DNA from: Pseudomonadota bacterium
GTDB lineage: Bacteria > Pseudomonadota > Gammaproteobacteria > Steroidobacterales > Steroidobacteraceae
Assembly (NCBI GenBank): GCA_018241445.1
Contig: JAFEDT010000004.1
Location: 248,001-312,000, forward strand
Direction of reading: 5' to 3'
Length of the DNA stretch: 64,000 nt
Under the pieces are notes generated by a model that saw only the letters and a list, made by a program, of their open reading frames with translations, searched no databases and was not told where the DNA came from. Of the stretch, positions 46,170-57,897 are shown one piece after another (the first letter of the stretch is position 1; every line of letters begins with the position of its first letter). A program made the translations under genes and the position numbers.

Positions 46170-46828
46170 GGGCTCAGATTCGCACCATGCGCTGAAGCAT
46201 AGCACCTGGTGTCCAGGATGATCCGCCGCACCGCGTCCGGCACCAGGTAGCGCGGATCGCCGCCCCCCACGATCAGGGTGCGCAGTTCGGTGGAGGAGAT
46301 CTCCAGCTGGGTCACGGCGCGCACGTAGATACGCCCCGCCGGCCGCTCGTGCAGTTCGCGGATCGTACCGGTGCCGTGGTCCACCATGACCTCACCCAGC
46401 GGGCCGGTAGTGGGCACGCGCCAGCCGGGACGATGGGCCACGACGATGTGCGCCAGCGTCAGCAGGTCACGCCAGCGGTGCCAGTTGGGCAGGCCCAGGA
46501 ATGCATCCATGCCCAGCAGCAGGCACAGCGAGCGCTGCGGGTATTCGCGGCGCAGGTCCGCGAGCGTATCGACGGAGTACGACACGCCGCTGCGGCGCAT
46601 CTCGCGATCGTCGACCACGAAGCCCGGCTGGTCGGTCACGGCGGCGCGCACCATCTGCAGGCGCAGCTCGGGGCTGGCGTACATCTGGTCGCGGTGCGGC
46701 GGACTGCCGGTCGGCAGGAAGCGCACCTCCGCGAGTTGCAGTTCGGTCAGCAGTTCGAAGGCCGTGCGCAGGTGACCGCAGTGCACCGGGTCGAAGGTCC
46801 CGCCGAACAGTCCGATCGGTCGCATCAT
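46166..46828 (-). CDS. nadD: Nicotinate-nucleotide adenylyltransferase
   Basis: 220 residues, NAD synthesis from nicotinate mononucleotide. Motifs: GLFGGTFDPVHCGHLR (HxGH), SGVSYSVDTLADL, LLGMDAFLGLPNWHRW and ISSTELR (ISSTxxR). Immediately after holA. Confidence 0.96.
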   Translation of the reverse strand: MMRPIGLFGGTFDPVHCGHLRTAFELLTELQLAEVRFLPTGSPPHRDQMYASPELRLQMVRAAVTDQPGFVVDDREMRRSGVSYSVDTLADLRREYPQRSLCLLLGMDAFLGLPNWHRWRDLLTLAHIVVAHRPGWRVPTTGPLGEVMVDHGTGTIRELHERPAGRIYVRAVTQLEISSTELRTLIVGGGDPRYLVPDAVRRIILDTRCYASAHGANLSP

Positions 46829-47839
46829 CTAGGCCCGCAGCAGCGCCGCAGGTGGCATGACCGGACGCGCGCACAACTCACAGGCGAGCAGGGCCATCTC
46901 GTCCCAGCAGTCCCCGCTGAGGCGGCCCTTGGCCATGCGATCGGCACGCGCCGCGCGGCTGTTCAGCGCCGCGAAGGGCAGCCGCGGTGCACGCTGCGCC
47001 GCCCGCGCAAGGACTGCGGCATTGCGTTGCCAGCCCGACCCACCCCGGCCGGTCCCCTCACGCACACTCCAGGCTTCGCGCAGCGCGCGCACCAGCGCCC
47101 ACAACACCAGCGTCGGCTCGGTGCCCTCGGCGCGCAGGCCGGCGAGCAGCCGCAATGCGCGCGCTACCTCGCCGCCGAGCACCGCCTCGCCAAGTTGGAA
47201 CACGTCGAAGCGGGCGCTGTCGGCCACCGCGCTGCGCAGCTCCTGCACCGTCACTTGCCCGGCGGGGGCCAGCAGTGTCAACTTCAGCAGTTCCTGGTGC
47301 GCGGCCAGCAGGTTGCCCTCGGTGCGCGCCGCAAGCAGCGCCAGGGCTTCCTCTTCCAGGTCGAGCTTCATGCGCTGCGCACGGCTGCGCAACCATGCCG
47401 GCAGCCGTTGCGGCTCGACCGGCCAGGCCGCCAGCCACGCGCCGCGCGCCTCGATGGCGCGCAGCCATTCAGCCGACTGCGCCTCGCGCTCCAGGCGCGG
47501 GCAGCACACAAGCAGCAGGGTGTCGGGATCGTCCGACTGCGCCAGCGCGCGCAGCGCAGCGCCGCCGGCAGTGCCGGGCCTGGCAGTAGTCAGGCGGATC
47601 TCAAGGACGCGCCGCGATCCGAACAGCGACAGGTTGGCAGTACTGGCACGGACCGCCTCCCAGTCGGCGGCGCGCTCGATGAAATGCACTTCGCGTTCTG
47701 TAAAACCGCGCGCACGCGCGGCGGCGCGCACCGCGTCCGCGGCCTCCCCGGTCAACAGCGGCTCATCACCGGAAACCAGGTAGGCGGGCAACAGGCGTTC
47801 GGCCAAGTGTGCGGCCAGTGAGTCGGGTGTCAGTTTCAT
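46829..47839 (-). CDS. holA: DNA polymerase III subunit delta
   Basis: 336-residue clamp loader subunit. N-terminal YLVSGDEPLLTGEAADAVRAAA and the LSLFGSRRVLEIRL block are typical; the C-terminal collar domain includes LLAAHQELLKLTLLA. In most gammaproteobacteria holA directly follows lptE; here a plus-strand cassette separates them. Confidence 0.93.
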   Translation of the reverse strand: MKLTPDSLAAHLAERLLPAYLVSGDEPLLTGEAADAVRAAARARGFTEREVHFIERAADWEAVRASTANLSLFGSRRVLEIRLTTARPGTAGGAALRALAQSDDPDTLLLVCCPRLEREAQSAEWLRAIEARGAWLAAWPVEPQRLPAWLRSRAQRMKLDLEEEALALLAARTEGNLLAAHQELLKLTLLAPAGQVTVQELRSAVADSARFDVFQLGEAVLGGEVARALRLLAGLRAEGTEPTLVLWALVRALREAWSVREGTGRGGSGWQRNAAVLARAAQRAPRLPFAALNSRAARADRMAKGRLSGDCWDEMALLACELCARPVMPPAALLRA

Positions 47840-47865
47840 CTGCCCCGCTATGCTACCCTACCCAC

Positions 47866-48147
47866 GTGCGCCGTAACCGCCTGATCGCCCTGCTTGTCGC
47901 CTGTGCGCTGCTGGTATGCAGCGCGCTGTATTCGGCCCATGGGCTGGCTGATCCGGCGCATGGCCATTCGCACTGCGACCTGTGCGTGCATCTGGGTGGC
48001 AGCGCCGGCACGACCCCGGCGGCCGTCGCCGCGGACAAGCCCGCCCCGGGTGTGTGGATCCGCGTGCCGGCCGAGACTGCGGCGCCGCTGGCCCGTCGCC
48101 TTGGCAACGCCTACCTGCCCCGCGGACCGCCCGCAATTCCTGCCTGA
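47866..48147 (+). CDS. DUF2946-like small periplasmic protein (His/Cys-rich)
   Basis: 93 residues from a GTG start. Signal/TM segment LIALLVACALLVCSALYSAHG followed by HGHSHCDLCVHLGGSAG, a likely metal-binding His/Cys cluster of the DUF2946 type. It lies upstream of a TonB receptor, suggesting a role in metal or metal-chelate uptake; DUF2946 proteins are commonly near copper or TonB genes. A TATGCT box lies 11 nt upstream. Confidence 0.6.
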   Translation: MRRNRLIALLVACALLVCSALYSAHGLADPAHGHSHCDLCVHLGGSAGTTPAAVAADKPAPGVWIRVPAETAAPLARRLGNAYLPRGPPAIPA

Positions 48148-48277
48148 CCTGAACTGAGCGACCGCTCAAGGCCGCCTGCCCGTGCGAGGGCCGGTGGGCC
48201 CTGCGGGCGCCGACCGTGTCACGGCGATCGGGCATCACGGTGCCGCGCATCGCCGCCCAGGATCCCGGGAGTTGCAG

Positions 48278-50428
48278 ATGTCCGTTCTTCGTGCCACCGC
48301 GCGCCTGCTGGCGCCGATTGTCAGCTTGTGTGCCACCACCACCCTTCACTCCCAGGTTTCCGAACAGGCCGGGGACGTGCTGTCGACCATCGTGATAACA
48401 GCACAGCATCTGAACGAGGAGCGCGCCCGCATCGATACCCAGACCGGGGCCTCGACCTATTCCTTCAGCGCCGGCGACATCCGCTCCTCCCCCGGCGGCG
48501 ACAACGTGCAGCTCAACCAGGTCATGCTGCAGGTGCCCGACGCCGCCCAGGATTCCTTCGGGCAGCTGCACATCCGTGGCGACCACAACGGGCTGCAATT
48601 CCGCCTGAACGGCGTGATCCTGCCCGACGGCATCAGCTTCTTCGGCCAGACCCTGCCGCCGCGCCTGATCTCCTCGGTGAAAGTCATCACCGGCAGCCTG
48701 CCGGCGCAGTTCGGCCTGCGCAGCGCCGGCATCATCGACATCACCACCAAGGGCGGGGCGTTGCAGCCAGGCGGCGAAATCTCCCTGTACGGCGGCAGTC
48801 ACGGCAGCATCCAGCCGAGCTTCGGCTACGGCGGTCACGGCGGCGCGGACACCTGGTACCTCACCGGCGACTACATCGCCAACGCCCTGGGGATCGAGTC
48901 GCCCGACGGTCGTTCCACCCCGCTGCACGATCACACCCACCAGTACCATGCCTTCGGCTACTTCGAGCACCTCTTCAGCGACACGGATCGCCTGTCGCTC
49001 ATCGCCGGCACTTCGGTGACGCGCTTCCAGATACCCAACCTCCACGGCGTGCACGCCGCCGACGTCGGGCCGGGACTGACGGTCGAGGGTGTAGCGGACT
49101 TCCTCAGCCAGGAACTGGATCAGAACCAGCGCGAAGTCACGACTTTCGCCTCTGCGGCCCTGCAGCACTCGAGCGGGGCGCTGTCGGTGCGGTCCTCGCT
49201 GCTGTACCGCTTCTCCAGCCTGCGCTTCGATCCCGGCGCGCCGCTCGGCAACCTGCTGTTCAACGGCATCGCCCCATGGGCGAGCAAGAGCGATGCCGCG
49301 TGGGCGCTGCAGAGCGATGCGGCCTGGACGCTCTCCAGCACGCACACCCTGCGTGGGGGGATGTACCTGCAGACCGACCACCTGGACAGTCGCACCCTCT
49401 CGGGCGTGCTGCCGACCGACGACGCCGGTGTGCAGACCAGCGACCTGCCGCTGTACATAACCGACGACGGCACGCGCAGCCAGTGGATCGAGAGCGCCTA
49501 CCTGCAGGACGAATGGCGCCTGGCGCACGCCGTGACCATCAACTATGGGCTGCGCTTCGACCACTTTGAGGCCTTCTCCAGCGGCAGCCAGCTGAGCCCG
49601 CGCGCCAACCTGGTGTGGCAGCCCTGGAGCCGCACAACCGTACACGCTGGCTATTCGCGCTACTTCTCGCCACCGCCCTTCGAGCTGGTCGGTGGCACCA
49701 CCATCGGCAAGTTCGTCAACACCACGGCGGCGCCGGCGGTGAGGCAGGCCGATGCTGTGCTGCCGGAGCGCTCCAACTACTACGATCTGGGCATCGAACA
49801 ACTGCTGGGCGAGCACGGGACCGTGGGCATCGACAGCTACTACAAGCAGTCCAGCCACCTGATCGATGAAGGCCAGTTCGGCGCCCCCATCATCCAGACA
49901 CCCTTCAACTACCGCTACGGCCAGGTGTACGGGGTGGAATTCACCGGCAGCTACAACACCGCGCATGTGCAGCTGTACGCCAACCTGGCGTTGCAGCGCG
50001 CCATCGGCAAGCAGATCGAGTCGAGCCAGTTCAACTTCAGCGCCAAGGACATCGCGTGGCTGGCCGACCACTACATCCACCTCGACCACGAGCAGCAGAT
50101 CACAGCCTCCGCCGGGGCGGCGTGGCTGTGGCAGGGCACCCGCATCAGCGGTGACCTGCTCATGGGGTCGGGACTGCGCGCGGAGCAGATCCTGGCCGAC
50201 GGCAGCACCATCCCCAACGGCGCCCACCTGCCCTACTACCGCCAGGTCAACCTCGGGGTCAGCCACGCCTTCGATGCCGAAGGGATTGCGGGCCTGACCC
50301 TGCGGCTGGATGTCATCAACGCCTTCGACACCGTCTACCAGATCCGCAACGGCACCGGCGTGGGGGTCGGCGCACCGCAATACGGGCCGCGGCGCGGCGT
50401 GTTTGCGGGCGCGTCGTGGGAGTTCTAG
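48278..50428 (+). CDS. TonB-dependent outer-membrane receptor
   Basis: 716 residues with a signal peptide. Plug domain: DIRSSPGGDNVQLNQVMLQVPD, QLHIRGDHNGLQFRLNGV, ISSVKVITGSLPAQFGLRSAGIIDITT. The barrel follows and the C-terminus ends in aromatic Phe (GASWEF). ATG at 48278 has GGGAG upstream. Substrate unknown; the neighbouring His/Cys protein hints at a metal complex. Alone of the cassette it is large and intact. Confidence 0.92.
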   Translation: MSVLRATARLLAPIVSLCATTTLHSQVSEQAGDVLSTIVITAQHLNEERARIDTQTGASTYSFSAGDIRSSPGGDNVQLNQVMLQVPDAAQDSFGQLHIRGDHNGLQFRLNGVILPDGISFFGQTLPPRLISSVKVITGSLPAQFGLRSAGIIDITTKGGALQPGGEISLYGGSHGSIQPSFGYGGHGGADTWYLTGDYIANALGIESPDGRSTPLHDHTHQYHAFGYFEHLFSDTDRLSLIAGTSVTRFQIPNLHGVHAADVGPGLTVEGVADFLSQELDQNQREVTTFASAALQHSSGALSVRSSLLYRFSSLRFDPGAPLGNLLFNGIAPWASKSDAAWALQSDAAWTLSSTHTLRGGMYLQTDHLDSRTLSGVLPTDDAGVQTSDLPLYITDDGTRSQWIESAYLQDEWRLAHAVTINYGLRFDHFEAFSSGSQLSPRANLVWQPWSRTTVHAGYSRYFSPPPFELVGGTTIGKFVNTTAAPAVRQADAVLPERSNYYDLGIEQLLGEHGTVGIDSYYKQSSHLIDEGQFGAPIIQTPFNYRYGQVYGVEFTGSYNTAHVQLYANLALQRAIGKQIESSQFNFSAKDIAWLADHYIHLDHEQQITASAGAAWLWQGTRISGDLLMGSGLRAEQILADGSTIPNGAHLPYYRQVNLGVSHAFDAEGIAGLTLRLDVINAFDTVYQIRNGTGVGVGAPQYGPRRGVFAGASWEF

Positions 50429-50449
50429 GCATTTGCAGGCACGCTGCGA

Positions 50450-50977
50450 TCAGAGGCGCGTCGTACCAGTAAGCTCGCCGCCATCGCTGAGGATGCCGTA
50501 CAGGACCAGCCACGCCCGCGCGTCCGCGGCGTCGCCCTCGAACCAGGCACGGGTGCTGCCGAGGCGGAAGCTGTAACCCCAGGCGTCCATGTCGGCGAAC
50601 ATGCGCTCCCGGCCAACACCCGGAAGCGCGTCGCCGAGCAACACCTGCAGGTAGCACACCGCCGACTCCTCCGCGTCATCGCCGCCGGCGTCGCGATCCA
50701 GCGCGGCGCGGCGCGCCGGATCCATGCAGATGAAGTGACTCGCTTCGTGCAGGATCGAATGCAGCGGTGTATCGGGGCGTGCCAGCAGGCGCGCGCCCTG
50801 CAGCCCGGCTTCACTGTCGCCCCAGTAGGAACAGGGGATCTGTGTACCGGACGGCAGGCGGACCAGTTCCAGACCGAAACCCGCGAGCAGCCGCAACAGT
50901 GCCGGCAGATCGGCCTGCAGCAACCGGAGAATGTCGGCGTGTTTCGCAACTTGGGGCAGAGCAAATTCCTGGGACAC
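50450..50977 (-). CDS. Hypothetical protein with HEASH motif
   Basis: 175 residues from GTG at 50977. LHEASHFICMDPARR resembles an abbreviated metallopeptidase helix (HExxH in HEASH), and SAVCYLQVLLG follows as a possible third-ligand helix. I do not recognise a characterised family. It lies opposite to the flanking genes, between the TonB receptor and parDE, and its stop is 21 bp from the receptor stop. Confidence 0.7.
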   Translation of the reverse strand: MSQEFALPQVAKHADILRLLQADLPALLRLLAGFGLELVRLPSGTQIPCSYWGDSEAGLQGARLLARPDTPLHSILHEASHFICMDPARRAALDRDAGGDDAEESAVCYLQVLLGDALPGVGRERMFADMDAWGYSFRLGSTRAWFEGDAADARAWLVLYGILSDGGELTGTTRL

Positions 50978-50997
50978 CGGGGCGAATCGGACCGCAG

Positions 50998-51026
50998 TTG
51001 CGTATTGTACTAAATTTTAGTACATT
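50998..51026 (+). promoter_or_regulatory. parDE promoter and operator palindrome
   Basis: -35 TTGCGT (50998-51003) and -10 TACATT (51021-51026), 17-bp spacer. A perfect inverted repeat GTACTAAA-T-TTTAGTAC (51007-51023) fills the spacer and enters the -10, as expected for ParD autorepression. Divergent gene at 50977 begins just upstream. Confidence 0.65.
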
Positions 51027-51044
51027 CAGCAGCAGAGGCCAACC

Positions 51045-51296
51045 ATGGGCAGGGTCACGTCTTTCAGTCTGGGCGAACACTTCAACAGCTTCGTCGAAGA
51101 GCAGTTGAAGGAGGGCCGCTATGACAACGCCAGTGACGTCATGCGCGCCGCCCTGCGCCTGCTTGAGGAGCGCGAAGCGCGGGTAGCCGCGTTGCGCGCC
51201 GCACTCATCGAAGGCGAAGAGAGCGGTCCGTCAAAGCCTTTCGATTTCGAAGCCTTCATCTCCCGTAAGCGGAAGCAGAAACGCAAGGCCCCATGA
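51045..51296 (+). CDS. parD: ParD-family antitoxin
   Basis: 83 residues. N-terminal ribbon-helix-helix (VTSFSLGEHFNSFVEEQLKEGRYDNASDVMRAALRLLEERE), a CC2985-type ParD, and a C-terminal toxin-binding tail PFDFEAFISRKRKQK. ATG at 51045 with GAGG upstream. Overlaps parE by 4 bp. Confidence 0.92.
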   Translation: MGRVTSFSLGEHFNSFVEEQLKEGRYDNASDVMRAALRLLEEREARVAALRAALIEGEESGPSKPFDFEAFISRKRKQKRKAP

Positions 51297-51589
51297 AGGG
51301 CCGCTTCGTCCTCACGCCTCGCGCCCAGGCCGATCTCGATGAAATCTGGGACTACACGACGGCACGCTGGGGCACTGAGCAGGCGGACACATACACGCGC
51401 CAGATCTGGAGACACATCCAGGCGGTGGCCGACAGACCATCCCTTGGGCGCGAATGCGAGGAAGTGCGGGCCGGATATCGGCAGTACCCTTCAGGCTCGC
51501 ACGTATTGTTCTATCGGCTCACCGATTCCGGCATCGACATCGTGCGCATCCTGCACGAGCGCATGGACCACGAGCGCCACATTCCTTGA
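51293..51589 (+). CDS. parE: ParE/RelE-superfamily toxin
   Basis: 98 residues. Pattern of ParE: LTPRAQADLDEIWDYTTARWG, RPSLGRECEEVRAGYRQYPSGSHVLFYRL, VRILHERMDHERH. ParE toxins poison gyrase; the gene ends 4 bp from the lptE stop on the other strand. Confidence 0.92.
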   Translation: MKGRFVLTPRAQADLDEIWDYTTARWGTEQADTYTRQIWRHIQAVADRPSLGRECEEVRAGYRQYPSGSHVLFYRLTDSGIDIVRILHERMDHERHIP

Positions 51590-51593
51590 GTAG

Positions 51594-52078
51594 CTATAGC
51601 CGCGCCAGGCGGCGCAGCACCATGTCGGCCAGGTCGCGGGCCATGTCGGCGCGCAGATCGTCTTCCTCGTGGCCCTTGGCCAGCAGCAGACGCTCGTCGA
51701 AGCTGTAGGTGCGCGTCACCGCCAGTTCCTGCGGCAGCAGCAATTCGCGGCCGGCGGCGTTGACGGAGAAACTGACGGTGTAGGTGATCTCGTACTCGTT
51801 GGGCTGGTTGTTGACCGACACCGACAGCACCCGCCGCGTGAAACTGTCGCGTAGCACGCTGATCACTGCCGAGGACCGGTCCGATTCGCGCGCCAGCTGC
51901 GCGCCATTGGAACTCAGCGCGCGCCGCAGGCTGCGCACGAATTCGCTCTGCCGGTCGGGCGCCTCCAGGTACGGCGCCCGCACCACCGCGGGCAGCGGCG
52001 CGCGACCCTGCAGGTGGAACCCGCAGCCCCCGAGCAGCACGGTGGCACAGGCAACGATGCATGCCGCGCGCACCCGCA

Positions 52079-52079
<1 letters not shown>
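51594..52079 (-). CDS. lptE: LPS-assembly lipoprotein LptE
   Basis: 161 residues. Lipobox LLGGC (Cys19) directs lipidation; mature part GFHLQGRAPLPAVV, EYEITYTVSFSVNAAGRELL is typical. Plugs LptD at the outer membrane. ATG at 52079 overlaps the leuS stop (TGATG). Confidence 0.92.
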
Positions 52080-54706
<2,627 letters not shown>

Positions 54707-54712
54707 GGGGGC

Positions 54713-56263
54713 TTAAGGCAGACGCAACGGGATGAAAATCTGCGCACCATCGCGCTGGATCAGCAGCGCCACGTTCTTGCCGGCACTGCGGGCCGCGGCT
54801 TCGAACTGCGCCACCGAGGTGACCCGCCGGCCGTTGACGCCGAGAATGAGATCGCCGGGCTGCACGTCCGCCTGCTGCGCGGCGCCGCCGACACGCTCGA
54901 CCACCAGGCCGCCCGGCACCCCGGCCTGCTGCTGCTCGGCGGGCTCGAGCGAGCGCACCGTCAGGCCAAGCACGGCGGACTGCCGGGCGCGCTGCGCCGG
55001 CGCCGCACGCGCGCCGGCATCGGCGGCGGCGACCTGGGCGGATTCCTTCGCCTGCTCGATCACCACCCGCACGTCACGCGCCTTGCCGCCGCGCCACACC
55101 GACAGCTCGGCCGGCGAGCCGGGCTTCAGGGCGGCGATCACCCCGGACAGCTCGCCGTAGTGCTCGATGGGGTGACCCGCGACCGTGAGGATCACATCGC
55201 CGGCGGCAATGCCGGCCTTCGCCGCCGGGCCGTCCGGCTCGACACTGGACACCAGTGCGCCATGCGGCCTGTCCAGTCCGAACGACTCCGCCAGCTGCGC
55301 GTTCACGTCCTGGATGGTGACGCCGATGCGGCCGCGCACCACGCGGCCGGTGCGGATGAGCTGCTCCTCCACGTTGCGGGCCACGTCGATGGGAATGGCG
55401 AAGGACACGCCCATGAAACCGCCGGTGCGGCTGAAAATCTGCGAGTTGATGCCGATCACCTCGCCGGCCATGTTGAACAGCGGGCCGCCGGAGTTGCCGG
55501 GGTTGACCGCAACGTCGGTCTGGATGAACGGCACGTAGTTCTCGCCGGGCACGGCGCGCGAGGTGGCGCTGATGATGCCAGCGGTCGCACTGTTCTCGAA
55601 GCCGAAGGGCGAGCCGATCGCCAGCACCCACTGACCGGGCTTCAGTTGCGAGGGGTCGCCGAGTTTCACGTACGGCAGCCCCCCGGCGTTGATGTGGATC
55701 ACCGCGACGTCGGTGCGCTCGTCGGCGCCGATCACCCGGGCGACGAACTCGCGCCGGTCCGTCAGACGCACTGACACCGTATCGGCGTTGGCGACCACGT
55801 GGGTGTTGGTGAGGATGTAGCCGTCCGCGCTCACGATGAACCCGGAGCCGGCAGCCCGCACAGGCTCGGCGTCGCGGGGCTGCTGCTGCGGGGCGGGAAT
55901 GCCGAAACGGCGGAAAAAATCGTAGAAGGGATCGTCCGGCGACAGCCCGGGCGCAGCACGCCCGGCGGCGCGCGCCTTCTGGGTCACCTCGACATTGACG
56001 ACCGCCGGACCCAGGCGCTCGACCAGGCCCGTGAAGTCCGGCAGGACCATGCCAGCGCCTGCGACACCGTCCGGGCTGCCTGAGGGACCGGCCTGCGGGG
56101 CGGCCACGGCTGCGGGGGCAGCGCCCGCGGCCGGACGGCTCGACTGGGCGCTCAGGTCGCGCGAGCAGGCCGCGACGGCGACGGCCAGCGTGCACAGCGC
56201 CAGCGCGCGCGTCAGAACAGGGCTGACGCCGGGTTGGGCATAACGATTCATCTTAGGTTCCAT
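54713..56263 (-). CDS. mucD: Periplasmic serine endoprotease, Do/MucD type
   Basis: 516 residues with two PDZ domains. Lipoprotein-like signal VAVAAC (Cys33); trypsin-like triad His155 (TNTHVV), Asp185 (RTDVAV), Ser258 (GNSGGP). PDZ1 about 300-390, PDZ2 about 430-500. It sits just downstream of lnt on the minus strand in a conserved block. Start may be at 56251 (M5). Envelope stress protease. Confidence 0.93.
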   Translation of the reverse strand: MEPKMNRYAQPGVSPVLTRALALCTLAVAVAACSRDLSAQSSRPAAGAAPAAVAAPQAGPSGSPDGVAGAGMVLPDFTGLVERLGPAVVNVEVTQKARAAGRAAPGLSPDDPFYDFFRRFGIPAPQQQPRDAEPVRAAGSGFIVSADGYILTNTHVVANADTVSVRLTDRREFVARVIGADERTDVAVIHINAGGLPYVKLGDPSQLKPGQWVLAIGSPFGFENSATAGIISATSRAVPGENYVPFIQTDVAVNPGNSGGPLFNMAGEVIGINSQIFSRTGGFMGVSFAIPIDVARNVEEQLIRTGRVVRGRIGVTIQDVNAQLAESFGLDRPHGALVSSVEPDGPAAKAGIAAGDVILTVAGHPIEHYGELSGVIAALKPGSPAELSVWRGGKARDVRVVIEQAKESAQVAAADAGARAAPAQRARQSAVLGLTVRSLEPAEQQQAGVPGGLVVERVGGAAQQADVQPGDLILGVNGRRVTSVAQFEAAARSAGKNVALLIQRDGAQIFIPLRLP

Positions 56264-56291
56264 CCATCACCGATCGGGCGGGTCTAACCAT

Positions 56292-57890
56292 TCAATCGCG
56301 GCCGCCGGTGCGCCACGGCAGGCTCTCATGATTCCCCAGCCACAGCCCATAAGCCAGCATCAGCGCGGCGAGGGTCACGATCGGCCAGTTGCCGACCCGG
56401 GCATAGGGGGTCAGGCCCCCATAGGGTACCGCCCGGGCCCGCAGCACCACCGGTTCGAACTCCGGCGCACGCGCCAGCACCTCGCCCTTGGGTCCGATCA
56501 CCGCCGAGATGCCGTCGTTGGCGGCGCGCACCATGTAGCGCCCGGCTTCCAGTGCCCGCAGGCGCGCGATCTGCAAATGCTGGTACCGGGCCGTGGAGTG
56601 CCCGAACCAGGCATCGTTGGTTACGTTCACCAGCACGTCGGCGGCGGGCAGCGCCTCGATCATGTAGCTGCCGTAGGCGTCCTCGTAGCACACCGAGGCT
56701 CCCAGCCGCAGGTGCGCGGCCGGCAGCGGCGGCTGGCGATCCGCGCCGCGGGTAAAATCAGAATACGGCAGGCTCTTCAGGCGCATCCATGAGCGCACGA
56801 ACGATGGCACGGGAAAGAATTCGCCAAACGGCACCAGGTGACTCTTGTCGTACCAGCTGACCTGCTCATCGAGCGCCAGAACCGAATTGAAGTAGTGAAC
56901 GCCCGTCGCCGTGCCCGGCACCGCCTGCGCGCGCAACACGCCCATGACCAGCGCCGAGCCGCGCGCATGCGCCATGCTGTAGATGCGGTTGATGTAGGGG
57001 ACGATATCGTTGACCAGGTCCGCGGTCGCCGACTCCGGCCAGACGATGAGCTGCGCACCCAGGGCCTGTTCGGTCAGGGATTGATAACGCGCCAGCGTCG
57101 CGTCGCGATTGCTCTCCAGCCACTTCTCGTCCTGGGGAATCGAGCCCTGCACGATGGCCACCGACACCGGTGGTCCGTCGGGGTGGGTCCACAGGTGCCG
57201 CGACAGCGCCGCACCTGCCAGCCAGGGCAGCAGCAGCGCCGCGAGCGCCACAGTCCACAGGCGGCCGTGCCCGCGCAGGCGCCGCGGCGCACAGGCGAGC
57301 GCCGCCAATGCGCCGGCGCCCGCTAACAGCAGGGCGCTGATTCCGTAAACCCCGGTCAGGGGCGCGAAACCCGCCAGCCAGGTATCACTCTGGCTGTAGC
57401 CCAGCGACAGCCAGGAAAAACCGGACAGGAACCAGCCGCGCCACCACTCCACCAGCAGCCACGCGGCCGGCACCATCACGATGGCGTGCAGCAGGCCACG
57501 GCCCGTCAGCCAGCGCGCCACGGCCCAGCCGAGCGCCGCCTGGTACAGCCCCATGATCCCCGACAGGCCCAGCATGAGAAGCAGCGCCAGCCACAGTGGC
57601 GCGGCGCCGAAACCGTGGATGCTGATGTAGAGCCAGTAGGTGCCGCAGGTGAAGGTCGCGAAACTGAAGCAGAACCCCAGGCGTGCCGCCTCGCGCGGCG
57701 AGGCCTGCCACCACAGCCACATCAGCACCGCCGGACACAGCAGCGCCAGCGGCCAGAGTGAAAGCGGCGCAAAGGCGGCGGCCAGCGCCGCACCGGCCGC
57801 CGTGGCCAGCAGCAGGCGCCACGGCGCCGCGGGCCGGGGCAGCATGCCCGTGCGCGGCGGCGGCTGGGCCGCGCTGTCCGTGCCAGTCAT
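56292..57890 (-). CDS. lnt: Apolipoprotein N-acyltransferase
   Basis: 532 residues. N-terminal half has several TM helices; the C-terminal nitrilase-like domain has Glu in VWPESATADL, Lys in YDKSHLVPFGEFFP and Cys in GASVCYEDAYG. Third acyl chain on lipoproteins. Start ATG at 57890. Confidence 0.95.
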   Translation of the reverse strand: MTGTDSAAQPPPRTGMLPRPAAPWRLLLATAAGAALAAAFAPLSLWPLALLCPAVLMWLWWQASPREAARLGFCFSFATFTCGTYWLYISIHGFGAAPLWLALLLMLGLSGIMGLYQAALGWAVARWLTGRGLLHAIVMVPAAWLLVEWWRGWFLSGFSWLSLGYSQSDTWLAGFAPLTGVYGISALLLAGAGALAALACAPRRLRGHGRLWTVALAALLLPWLAGAALSRHLWTHPDGPPVSVAIVQGSIPQDEKWLESNRDATLARYQSLTEQALGAQLIVWPESATADLVNDIVPYINRIYSMAHARGSALVMGVLRAQAVPGTATGVHYFNSVLALDEQVSWYDKSHLVPFGEFFPVPSFVRSWMRLKSLPYSDFTRGADRQPPLPAAHLRLGASVCYEDAYGSYMIEALPAADVLVNVTNDAWFGHSTARYQHLQIARLRALEAGRYMVRAANDGISAVIGPKGEVLARAPEFEPVVLRARAVPYGGLTPYARVGNWPIVTLAALMLAYGLWLGNHESLPWRTGGRD

Positions 57891-57897
57891 CGGGGCT

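Noticed and set aside
47858..50380. 840-codon minus-strand frame
   Set aside because: Antisense to the TonB receptor, with no recognisable domains.
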